Below, one piece after another: positions 17,342 through 26,286 of a stretch of 44,670 nucleotides of DNA. Source of the DNA: Prevotella sp. (GTDB lineage: Bacteria > Bacteroidota > Bacteroidia > Bacteroidales > Bacteroidaceae); NCBI GenBank assembly GCA_017447515.1, contig JAFSNG010000008.1:1-44670 (forward strand), given 5' to 3'. Every line of letters begins with the position of its first letter. Within the stretch, counting starts at the first letter, position 1. The position numbers and the translations under genes were made by a program. The notes under the pieces are model-generated. The model was not told the origin of the DNA. It made no database searches and saw only the letters and a list, made by a program, of their open reading frames with translations.

Positions 17342-17731
17342 TTACAAACGATTAGACACTCTCGAAAAGAAGATGGAGTGGTGAATAAGCGACGCCATGT
17401 AGAATACCAGGAATACAACGAAGAATGTCAGCATCGACGCTCTGTCAGCAACGAAATACCACACGCCCAGCACAATCAGCGCCAACAGGAAGCGGAATCC
17501 CGATACAGCCGTAAAGAACGTGGGCAACATGTCGGGCTGGTGTTCAGCCAACCTGCGCCATATAAGTGCTGACGAGATGTCGACTATCAAGACAAACAGC
17601 GTGCTAACCATCTTGTCCGTCAACAGGTCATAGCCCCACACCATGCTGGCAATGCTGCAGCACAGGCAGAGAATGATGACCAGAACGATACTCTGGATGA
17701 CAAACGCTTTAGCTATCTTCTTGTAGTCCAT
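17342..17731 (-). CDS. AtpI-like four-helix membrane protein of the ATP synthase operon
   Basis: A 129-aa protein with four predicted membrane helices (about 12-32, 40-58, 75-95 and 99-118) and no motif I can assign on its own. Its place between atpC and atpB, with 24-nt spacers on both sides, is that of the AtpI/Atp1-type protein of bacterial atp operons, a factor implicated in c-ring assembly or ion supply. Sequence similarity to classical AtpI is weak by eye, so the role is inferred from position and topology. Confidence 0.7.
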   Translation of the reverse strand: MDYKKIAKAFVIQSIVLVIILCLCCSIASMVWGYDLLTDKMVSTLFVLIVDISSALIWRRLAEHQPDMLPTFFTAVSGFRFLLALIVLGVWYFVADRASMLTFFVVFLVFYMASLIHHSIFFSRVSNRL

Positions 17732-17755
17732 CTTTTACGCGCGTACCTTATTATA

Positions 17756-18001
17756 TTATTGCAGTTCCACACACAGACTCACGACGTTCTTCTGTACTTC
17801 CACGAAGCCGCCGATGATGTCGAGGGTATTCTGCTCGCCACCAGCCTGGAGGTACTCCACCCTGCCCTTGTCGAGCGACGAGATGATGGGTGCGTGGTTC
17901 ACCAGTATCTCGAACTGGCCCATCATGCCTGGCACGACAACACGCTCCACATCGCCCTCAAACTCTATCCTTTCGGGAGAAACTATCTTCAGCTTTAACA
18001 T
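17756..18001 (-). CDS. atpC: F1F0 ATP synthase epsilon subunit, short form
   Basis: An 81-aa protein made only of the N-terminal beta-sandwich of epsilon (MLKLKIVSPERIEFEGDVER, then VVVPGMMGQFEILVNHAPII). The C-terminal two-helix domain that inhibits ATP hydrolysis in E. coli and Bacillus (usual length about 130-140) is absent, and the stop is clean, not a frameshift. Short epsilon subunits occur in other Bacteroidota. A TTG codon three residues upstream is in frame, but the ATG at 18001 gives the family start. It follows atpD by 30 nt. Confidence 0.93.
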   Translation of the reverse strand: MLKLKIVSPERIEFEGDVERVVVPGMMGQFEILVNHAPIISSLDKGRVEYLQAGGEQNTLDIIGGFVEVQKNVVSLCVELQ

Positions 18002-18031
18002 AATTGTCAATTTTCAATAATCAATTGTCAA

Positions 18032-19624
<1,593 letters not shown>

Positions 19625-19687
19625 TCAAACAAAAAACAATTTGCTCACTTTTTTTGCAATAAGTACAAAAAAAAGGAAAAAAAGTCG

Positions 19688-19695
19688 TACCTTTG
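19688..19695 (+). promoter_or_regulatory. Candidate -7 box of the HAD-panB-MFS operon
   Basis: TACCTTTG lies 18 nt before the preferred ATG at 19714. No TTTG lies at 19-20 nt upstream. The leader would be only about 10 nt. Confidence 0.4.
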
Positions 19696-19713
19696 CGCCC
19701 GAAAATGAAGAAA

Positions 19714-20322
19714 ATGACATTAAAAGCAGCTTTATTCGACCTTGACGGAGTGGTTTTCGACACAGAACCTCAGTACTCCATATTCTGGGGTGCGATATGC
19801 CGTGAGTTCCATCCGGAGATACCTGGTCTGGAACATAAAATCAAAGGACAGACGCTGATGCAAATCTACGACGCATGGTTCTCAGGACCATTGGCAGACA
19901 GTCAGCCGCTCATCACCGAACGACTGAACGAGTACGAGCGGCAGATGGACTACGACTATATTGCCGGTTTCGAAGAATACATCTGCCGTTTGCGCCAGCA
20001 AGGCGTTAAGACTGCTGTAGTGACCAGCTCCAACCAACCGAAGATGGAAGCTGTATACGCGAAGCATCCTGAATTCAAGGGACTCTTCGATGCCATTCTG
20101 ACTTCCGAGGATTTCGAACGTTCCAAGCCCGATCCTGACTGCTATCTGAAAGCTGCAGAACGTTTTGGCGTCGAGCCAAAGGATTGTGTGGTCTTCGAGG
20201 ATTCGTTCAACGGTCTGAAGTCAGGTCGTGCCGCCGGCATGTATGTCGTAGGACTGGCCACAACGAATGCAGCAGAGGATATTGCACCCCTCTGCGACGA
20301 AGTCATTAGCAATTTCAAATAG
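19714..20322 (+). CDS. HAD-superfamily phosphatase / beta-phosphoglucomutase-like
   Basis: A 202-aa HAD subfamily IA protein. Motif I with nucleophile and acid is FDLDGVVFDTE, motif II is VVTSSN, the motif III lysine is in RSKPDPD, and motif IV is VVFEDSFNG. The alpha-helical cap (about 15-85) fits beta-phosphoglucomutase or small sugar-phosphate phosphatases. In-frame codons extend upstream (ATG at 19705, TTG at 19693), but MTLKAALFDLDG at 19714 matches family starts best and leaves a usable leader. It is followed 44 nt later by panB. No direct role in pantothenate synthesis is known for this family, so the pairing may only be convenient. The substrate is unknown. Confidence 0.85.
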   Translation: MTLKAALFDLDGVVFDTEPQYSIFWGAICREFHPEIPGLEHKIKGQTLMQIYDAWFSGPLADSQPLITERLNEYERQMDYDYIAGFEEYICRLRQQGVKTAVVTSSNQPKMEAVYAKHPEFKGLFDAILTSEDFERSKPDPDCYLKAAERFGVEPKDCVVFEDSFNGLKSGRAAGMYVVGLATTNAAEDIAPLCDEVISNFK

Positions 20323-20366
20323 TAATCATCAACTTCAAACGTCAAAAATCAAAATAATAAGATATT

Positions 20367-21188
20367 ATGGCAGGATATTTGGTAAGTGACAACCGTAAGG
20401 TGACAACCCATCGGTTTATGGAAATGAAGCAAAAAGGTGAGAAAATCTCTATGCTCACCTCGTACGACTATACCATGGCAGGCATCGTCGATAAGGCTGG
20501 CATTGACGCCATCCTCGTGGGCGACTCTGCATCGAACGTGATGGCTGGCAACGCCACCACACTACCCATGACGGTAGACTACATGATCTACCACGCACGC
20601 TCCGTAGTTCGTGCCGTACAGCGCGCATTGGTGGTTTGTGACATGCCTTTCGGCTCATATCAGGTCAATGCAGCAGAAGGTGTGACCAACGCTATCCGCA
20701 TCATGAAGGAGAGCGGTTGCGATGCCCTGAAGATGGAAGGCGGCGTAGAGATTCTCGACACCGTCAAGCGCATTCTCGATGCAGGCATACCCGTAATGGC
20801 GCATCTGGGACTGACCCCACAGTCTATTAATAAGTTTGGTACGTATGCCGTGCGCGCGAAAGAACAGGCTGAAGCCGAGAAACTGATGAGCGATGCCATT
20901 GCGTTGAGCGATGCAGGCTGTTTCGGCATCACGCTGGAAAAGGTTCCTGCCGCACTGGCCAATGAAGTGACCAAAGCCGTGAAGTGTCCGACGATAGGCA
21001 TTGGTGCTGGCAATGGTACTGACGGACAGGTTCTTGTCATAGCCGACATGCTGGGCATGACCCAGGGATTCTCCCCCCGTTTCCTGCGCCGTTATGCTGA
21101 TATAGGCAATATTATCACCGATGCTGTAGGGCGTTACGTGACCGACGTAAAGAGCGGCGATTTCCCCAATGAGAACGAATCGTACTAA
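20367..21188 (+). CDS. panB: 3-methyl-2-oxobutanoate hydroxymethyltransferase
   Basis: A 273-aa enzyme of pantothenate/CoA synthesis that transfers a hydroxymethyl group from methylene-THF to alpha-ketoisovalerate, giving ketopantoate. Family motifs are [30 protein letters not shown] (metal Asp), [11 protein letters not shown], the KMEGG loop, [12 protein letters not shown] and [15 protein letters not shown]. Length equals the family norm. The other pan genes are not in the window. It lies between a HAD gene and an MFS transporter gene whose GTG start is 3 nt after the panB stop. Confidence 0.96.
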   Translation: MAGYLVSDNRKVTTHRFMEMKQKGEKISMLTSYDYTMAGIVDKAGIDAILVGDSASNVMAGNATTLPMTVDYMIYHARSVVRAVQRALVVCDMPFGSYQVNAAEGVTNAIRIMKESGCDALKMEGGVEILDTVKRILDAGIPVMAHLGLTPQSINKFGTYAVRAKEQAEAEKLMSDAIALSDAGCFGITLEKVPAALANEVTKAVKCPTIGIGAGNGTDGQVLVIADMLGMTQGFSPRFLRRYADIGNIITDAVGRYVTDVKSGDFPNENESY

Positions 21189-21191
21189 ACA

Positions 21192-22361
21192 GTGAATACG
21201 CAAAGCACACCTGTACATATCAGACTGTGGCACAAGGAGTTCTGGTTGTTAGTTGTAGCTGACCTACTACTAACGATGTCAGTCTATGTACTCATTCCCA
21301 TCATGCCGTTATGGCTGATGAGCACAGAGAATTTCTCACCACTCGAAACAGGACTCTCCATGGGAGCCTACGCCGTTGGACTCTACCTGTTTGGAGCCCA
21401 ATGTTCTTGGCTTGTCCAGCGTTTCCGTCGTAATGTCGTATGTATGTGGGCTATCGTTTTCGTTGGTTTGTCTGTCGCTCTGCTATGGTACATCGACGGT
21501 CTGCGCTCCGAGTTTGTCGAGTTCTGGGTTATCCTGTTGCAACGATTGCTGTTGGGAGCATCCTTCGGACTGGCACAAATGGTGTTGTCTTCAACACTCA
21601 TCATCGACACCTGTGAATCGTACCAGCGGACAGAAGCCAACCACAGCGCAGCCTGGTTTGCGCGCTTTGCATTATCATTGGCACCCTTGGCCGGACTGAT
21701 AGCTTACAATCTGGTAGGGTTCGACAAAGTTCTTTTTGGTTCCATCGGCTGTGCAGTACTAAGCCTGTTGCTCATCCGCCAGGTGACATTCCCCTTCAGA
21801 GCCCCAGAAGAAGGCGTACACGTAGCATCCCTGGACCGTTTCCTGCTTCCCTATGGCCTGGTATTGTTTTTCAACCTGCTATTGATCACTACCGTGGTGG
21901 GACTGGTATTGTCACTTCCTCTCAATGCCGAATTCTATGCCATACTCATGGGGGGATTCCTGCTGGCTCTGCTGGCTCAGCGCTTTGTGTTCCGCGACGC
22001 TGAACTGAAAAGCGAAATCATCAGTGGACTATTTCTTCTGCTGGCAGTATTACTCATTCTGATGGTCTATCCGGCATCACCCATTGCTCCATTGCTCATG
22101 GGGCTGAGCGTAGGCATCATCGGCTCGCGCTATCTGCTGTTTTTCATCAAACTGAGCCGTCATTGCAAGCGAGGCACCTCTCAAAGCACATTCTTTCTTG
22201 CCTGGGAGACTGGCATTACCTTGGGATTAGCCTTAGGCTATGCTTTGTTCTACGACCATCGTGAACAGCTGTTCTATGTTGCCATCTCGTTGACACTTGT
22301 AAGCCTGCTGTTCTACCATTTCCATACGCATAATTGGTTTCTGAACCATAAAAACCGCTAA
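21192..22361 (+). CDS. MFS transporter
   Basis: A 389-aa integral membrane protein with about 12 hydrophobic helices, starting with EFWLLVVADLLLTMSVYVLI and ending near YVAISLTLVSLLFY. The motif-A region between helices 2 and 3 is degenerate (WLVQRFRRN). It starts at a GTG 3 nt after panB, so translation is probably coupled to panB. Export or import of a pantothenate-pathway compound is conceivable, but nothing in the sequence shows the substrate. Length and topology fit a drug/metabolite-type MFS carrier. Confidence 0.85.
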   Translation: MNTQSTPVHIRLWHKEFWLLVVADLLLTMSVYVLIPIMPLWLMSTENFSPLETGLSMGAYAVGLYLFGAQCSWLVQRFRRNVVCMWAIVFVGLSVALLWYIDGLRSEFVEFWVILLQRLLLGASFGLAQMVLSSTLIIDTCESYQRTEANHSAAWFARFALSLAPLAGLIAYNLVGFDKVLFGSIGCAVLSLLLIRQVTFPFRAPEEGVHVASLDRFLLPYGLVLFFNLLLITTVVGLVLSLPLNAEFYAILMGGFLLALLAQRFVFRDAELKSEIISGLFLLLAVLLILMVYPASPIAPLLMGLSVGIIGSRYLLFFIKLSRHCKRGTSQSTFFLAWETGITLGLALGYALFYDHREQLFYVAISLTLVSLLFYHFHTHNWFLNHKNR

Positions 22362-22385
22362 GAAACACACATTTTGACACAAATA

Positions 22386-22417
22386 TTTGGTAGATTCACC
22401 TTTTTTCCTTAACTTTG
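22386..22417 (+). promoter_or_regulatory. Promoter of the propeller-AraC regulator gene
   Basis: TTTG (22386-22389), a 20-nt spacer and TAACTTTG (22410-22417) give a full Bacteroidota promoter about 31 nt before the GTG start at 22449. An in-frame stop at 22431 rules out a longer protein. Confidence 0.55.
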
Positions 22418-22448
22418 TGCGGTGATTTTATAGCTAAAACCTTCGCCT

Positions 22449-24905
22449 GTGTCTAAAAGTGTTTTACATCTCTGGGGCGTTATGCTCGTCAGTTGTCTGC
22501 TTTGGCCGACAACCGTAAATGCTTTAGGCGATTCCGAACGCGTCTTTTCCTCGTACGATGCATCGAACGGACTGGCTGATAACAGTTCACAGTCTATCCT
22601 TTGTACCAAGACAGGACGTATGCTCATCAGCACCATCGGACACATCAATTTCTACGATGGCGACACCTTTGTACATATAGACCCGCAGGAAGAGAGCATA
22701 TTTCCACTGCCAAAGTACAGAGGACACTATCACCTCTATTTTGACAAGCATCACCACCTTTGGGTGAAAGACCAGCGCCAGGTTACCTGCGTGGACTTGA
22801 CATTAGAACGTTTCGCGACAAACGTGGGCGACATCTTCAAGGGACTGGGCATGCAGGAAACCGTCGAAGACTTGTTTGCCGACGTCAACAACCACCTGTG
22901 GCTACTCTCCGGCAACACATTATACGGTGTGGACGATAACACGGAAATCAATGTCCGCCACGCATCGGAACTGCAGGATGTCGCTGTCTATAACAACCGC
23001 CTCCTCTTGCAATTCTTCGGCAATGGCACAGTGTCAGCCATCGACATGAAGACAGGACAACACCAGTTTGACGTTCAGGCATTCACCAATAGCGATACGT
23101 TGCGCTTCAGCAATTCGTCAGTCATCCTACCCGACAGCAATATCTATTATCAGATACGCAATGGTGATAAAGAGGCATTGCTGTTACGACTCGACATCGA
23201 GAAGCGCCAATGGACCCAGCTGATGGCCCTACCCTATCACCTGAACAATATGGTGTTAAAGGATGGCGTGCTGTATATCGCCTCTGAATACGGTTATTGG
23301 ATGTACGACGTTGCGACGGGCGAGAAAGAACACGTCGAAGTCATCAAGATGTCGCGATTCCGCACATTGGAGACCGACATCAACACGATAGCTTTCGACC
23401 GTCAAGGGGGAATGTGGCTTGGTACCGAGAGGCGTGGCATACTTTATTCGCCTCCCTTCCGTTCGGCATTTGTCAACTACACCTGGAGCCAACCCGAAGC
23501 CCTCGCCTATGAGGCACTGCTAAGCAGGACACTGACCAATCTGCCCCAATTGCCACGCCACGTCAACTGCCAATACCGCGATAGCCGAGGATGGCTTTGG
23601 ACGGGGCTCTATACTGGACTGAAACTGGAACGCCCTGGCCAAAAGGACATCATTTATGATAATAAGAACGGTTTGCTGAATGCGATGATCCATAGCGTCA
23701 TTGAGGATGACAATCACAATATTTGGGCTGGAACAAGTTTCGGTCTCTCACATTTGATTATCAAGAATGGCGAGGTAGTCAATATTGATACCTACACCCA
23801 GAAAGACAATGTTCCCAACGAGTCGTTCGTCAACGCACGAGCCATGAAACAACCCGATGGAACCATCATCATGCAGTCGCTGGACCATATCATTGTGTTC
23901 AATCCCAAGGATTTGCCGCAGGACCTTCTGAGAAATATGAAGCTGGCTCCTAAACTGGTCAGGGTAATGGTCAACGGACACAATCTGGAGGCTGGCATGG
24001 AACTCGATGGCAAGGTTATTCTCGACCGTGCCGTATCGCGTATTTGGGAAATCAGTGTTGACTACGACCTGAACACACTGTCACTGACATTTTCCGGACT
24101 GAATTTCGCACGTCCTGTACAGACCTGCTATCGCGTACGTGTGCAAGGCTTGTATGACGATTGGAAGGTGTACACCTTCAACAACTCTCAAGGCCGCGTG
24201 GATGCCAAGGGACTCTTCCACCTGCAGTTGCCTGCACTGAAACCAGGTAAATATGTCGTCGAGGTACAGGTATCAATGGACCCCAACCATTTCGAACTGC
24301 GTCCCTACACGTGGACGGTTTACGTCAATGAACCTTGGTGGCGTTCTACAGGCATCTACCTGCTGCTCGGCCTGATTGTTGCCCTGCTGGCTATTGCCAA
24401 TGTGGTGCTGTACAACTACAACACCCGTCTAAGCATGATGCGCAGCAACAAGGAAGCCGACATCATGCGACGCATTCGCAACTATATGAGCCGTTGTGAT
24501 GAACTGCGCAACGAGTTGCTATTACCCAGCGCAATAGCTACGGAAGAAGAAAAGGAAGACGAACTCCAGCAGAACAAACTGTTCTTCGACACCATGCTCG
24601 TCATCATTCCTTATCTGCGTGCCCATTCAAAGGGGCAAGTTACCATGCGCACCCTTTCCGAAAAGACAGGTATGGATGTGACCAAACTCTTCGAATTGCT
24701 GTCGTCCAACTTCTATCAGAGTCCACGGCAGATGGTAGGCCGGCTCCGTTTGCAGGAAGCCTCAGAACTATTGCTCACTACTGACAAGAGCGTTGAGCAA
24801 ATAGCCAACGAACTGATGTTTGTAACACCAAACTATTTCATTTCCAGTTTCTACCACCATTTCCGTCAAACGCCAAAGGACTATCGGAAATCCAAGGCCC
24901 TATAA
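22449..24905 (+). CDS. Membrane-spanning beta-propeller/Y_Y_Y regulator with AraC-type HTH, no kinase
   Basis: An 818-aa regulator. In order: a signal/anchor (1-27), two-component-regulator propeller repeats through about 530 (clear in IHSVIEDDNHNIWAGTSFG), a Y_Y_Y domain (about 540-625, ending LKPGKYVVEVQVSM), one membrane helix (about 636-658, IYLLLGLIVALLAIANVVLY), a linker of about 50 residues and a C-terminal AraC-type HTH (about 715-818, with MRTLSEKTGMDVTKLF and SVEQIANELMFVTPNYF). The histidine-kinase and receiver modules of hybrid two-component systems are missing, so a periplasmic signal, probably a glycan fragment, must act through the membrane directly. The start is GTG (22449) or ATG (22482); the GTG gives the better signal sequence. 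No PUL genes are adjacent. Confidence 0.85.
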   Translation: MSKSVLHLWGVMLVSCLLWPTTVNALGDSERVFSSYDASNGLADNSSQSILCTKTGRMLISTIGHINFYDGDTFVHIDPQEESIFPLPKYRGHYHLYFDKHHHLWVKDQRQVTCVDLTLERFATNVGDIFKGLGMQETVEDLFADVNNHLWLLSGNTLYGVDDNTEINVRHASELQDVAVYNNRLLLQFFGNGTVSAIDMKTGQHQFDVQAFTNSDTLRFSNSSVILPDSNIYYQIRNGDKEALLLRLDIEKRQWTQLMALPYHLNNMVLKDGVLYIASEYGYWMYDVATGEKEHVEVIKMSRFRTLETDINTIAFDRQGGMWLGTERRGILYSPPFRSAFVNYTWSQPEALAYEALLSRTLTNLPQLPRHVNCQYRDSRGWLWTGLYTGLKLERPGQKDIIYDNKNGLLNAMIHSVIEDDNHNIWAGTSFGLSHLIIKNGEVVNIDTYTQKDNVPNESFVNARAMKQPDGTIIMQSLDHIIVFNPKDLPQDLLRNMKLAPKLVRVMVNGHNLEAGMELDGKVILDRAVSRIWEISVDYDLNTLSLTFSGLNFARPVQTCYRVRVQGLYDDWKVYTFNNSQGRVDAKGLFHLQLPALKPGKYVVEVQVSMDPNHFELRPYTWTVYVNEPWWRSTGIYLLLGLIVALLAIANVVLYNYNTRLSMMRSNKEADIMRRIRNYMSRCDELRNELLLPSAIATEEEKEDELQQNKLFFDTMLVIIPYLRAHSKGQVTMRTLSEKTGMDVTKLFELLSSNFYQSPRQMVGRLRLQEASELLLTTDKSVEQIANELMFVTPNYFISSFYHHFRQTPKDYRKSKAL

Positions 24906-26098
24906 CCTACCAAGCGCCAAGTTCGCGCGCCCGTACCTTTATAATATATAAATGCCTGATAGCGGTTTTCCGTTTGGAAGAAACTACCTTCCGACGGAGG
25001 ATTACTTCCGTCTTCGCTGACAAACTGGTACGAATAATATCCCTGTTTCTGCATCAGTCGGGCCCTGTATTTTCCAGCCTCCGCATCGTACTCCATGCGA
25101 TAGTGCTCACGCTGACTGTCGGTTGTCCAGTGGCCGCTGATGTAGATGTCACCCTGCCAGGGACACAGCAGTTCGTAGTTCACCCACACATAGTCACACG
25201 TGTAGTCCACCTCCTTGTTATCACTATTGCGGATGACAAAGGCTCCTTCAGCACTGACATCCGTCAGATAGTGTCTCCTGACGGTGGCAGCAAAGGGCCA
25301 CGCCTCGTAATTATGACCGTTCCACGCTATGCGGTCCAGTCCCATCGTGGTATGGCTGACGTCGAGTATCTCAAACTTATGGAATTCGTTGCCGGCATCG
25401 AATATCAATGCCTTGTTGTGTTCCCACGTCAGTCCCTGGGCAGAGACAAAGTTGGGACGGACATCATGCCGAGCCTGGTCCTCACGCCAGTTCTGCATCA
25501 CGACGGTATGTATCTCCTCGTCCACATTGAGCACGCGCACGGTGTTGTAGTTCACCGTCATCGACAACTGCTGGTGGCTGTCGTTATGGTCTATATCGGT
25601 ATTCGACGTCGCTTTCAACCCTACGCTCATCAGCGGTTCCACCACGTAGAACTCCACCTCCAGCACCTTTTCGTCATCATTGTCCTCGTCGACGACAGTC
25701 AGGCGGTAGTTTCCGCTCATCTTCAGCCTGCAACGCTCGTTAGGAATCGTCAGCCGGTAGTGCGTATACATCACGGTGGTATTGATGCTGTTCTGGTAAT
25801 CCTCTATGGGGTTGTCGTTGAATCCCACCAGCCAGTCGCTCTCAAACAGACCGTCGGACACGGTCCAGTCTGCCTCGCAATGCTCCAGATGATACACGAA
25901 GCGATGGTAGTCGTGCGACAGCTCGTCGAAACCTATCCGTAACCTATCGCCACTGCCCAACTCCATCACAGGACGGTTCATCCAGTCACCGTTCACCACA
26001 CTGGTCAGCGAACGCACGTTCTCCGTAAATATCCTGTTGCCAGCCCACCCTGTCAGGGTTGCCAGCATCAGCGTTGTCATCATCAAGAGTCGTTTCAT
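24881..26098 (-). CDS. DUF5103-family secreted/envelope protein
   Basis: A 405-aa protein starting with a clear signal peptide (MKRLLMMTTLMLATLTGWA). The body is beta-rich, with the features of the Bacteroidota DUF5103 family: RSLTSVVNGDW near the N-terminus, YHRFVYHLEHCEADWTVS, GNYRLTVVDEDN, and later WPFAATVRRHYLTDVSAEG and SFFQTENRYQAFIYYKG. The function of the family is unknown. An open frame extends 23 codons upstream but lacks protein-like content and crosses the predicted promoter. The last 25 nt overlap tail to tail with the propeller-AraC gene. Nothing else in the neighbourhood suggests a role. Confidence 0.85.
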   Translation of the reverse strand: MKRLLMMTTLMLATLTGWAGNRIFTENVRSLTSVVNGDWMNRPVMELGSGDRLRIGFDELSHDYHRFVYHLEHCEADWTVSDGLFESDWLVGFNDNPIEDYQNSINTTVMYTHYRLTIPNERCRLKMSGNYRLTVVDEDNDDEKVLEVEFYVVEPLMSVGLKATSNTDIDHNDSHQQLSMTVNYNTVRVLNVDEEIHTVVMQNWREDQARHDVRPNFVSAQGLTWEHNKALIFDAGNEFHKFEILDVSHTTMGLDRIAWNGHNYEAWPFAATVRRHYLTDVSAEGAFVIRNSDNKEVDYTCDYVWVNYELLCPWQGDIYISGHWTTDSQREHYRMEYDAEAGKYRARLMQKQGYYSYQFVSEDGSNPPSEGSFFQTENRYQAFIYYKGTGARTWRLVGYRALDFR

Positions 26099-26103
26099 GT
26101 GGG

Positions 26104-26135
26104 CAAAAGTAAGAAATAAAAATGAGTTGACCAAA
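26104..26135 (-). promoter_or_regulatory. Promoter of the DUF5103 gene
   Basis: Minus-strand TTTG (26132-26135), a 20-nt spacer and TACTTTTG (26104-26111). The -7 box ends 5 nt before the ATG at 26098, which implies a leaderless or near-leaderless transcript, or use of the downstream ATG at 26083. Confidence 0.5.
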
Positions 26136-26183
26136 TAAAAGCCAAACAAAAGCGGAATTAAATGCAAATAAAAACTAATTTAT

Positions 26184-26214
26184 TTTGTATTTTGCTCGTT
26201 TATTCGTACCTTTG
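26184..26214 (+). promoter_or_regulatory. Promoter of gyrA
   Basis: TTTG (26184-26187), an exact 19-nt spacer and TACCTTTG (26207-26214) make the best consensus match among the core-gene promoters. The start point near 26221 leaves a leader of about 65 nt. Confidence 0.65.
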
Positions 26215-26286
26215 CATGGTTTTAGAAAATAGTAAAAACGCGTCAGCGGGCTTAAAAATGCCCTTAAACGCAAAATTTGGAAAATA

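Noticed and set aside
24974-25942. 322-codon plus-strand frame opposite the DUF5103 gene
   Set aside because: Shadow frame; the minus-strand gene has a signal peptide and promoter.
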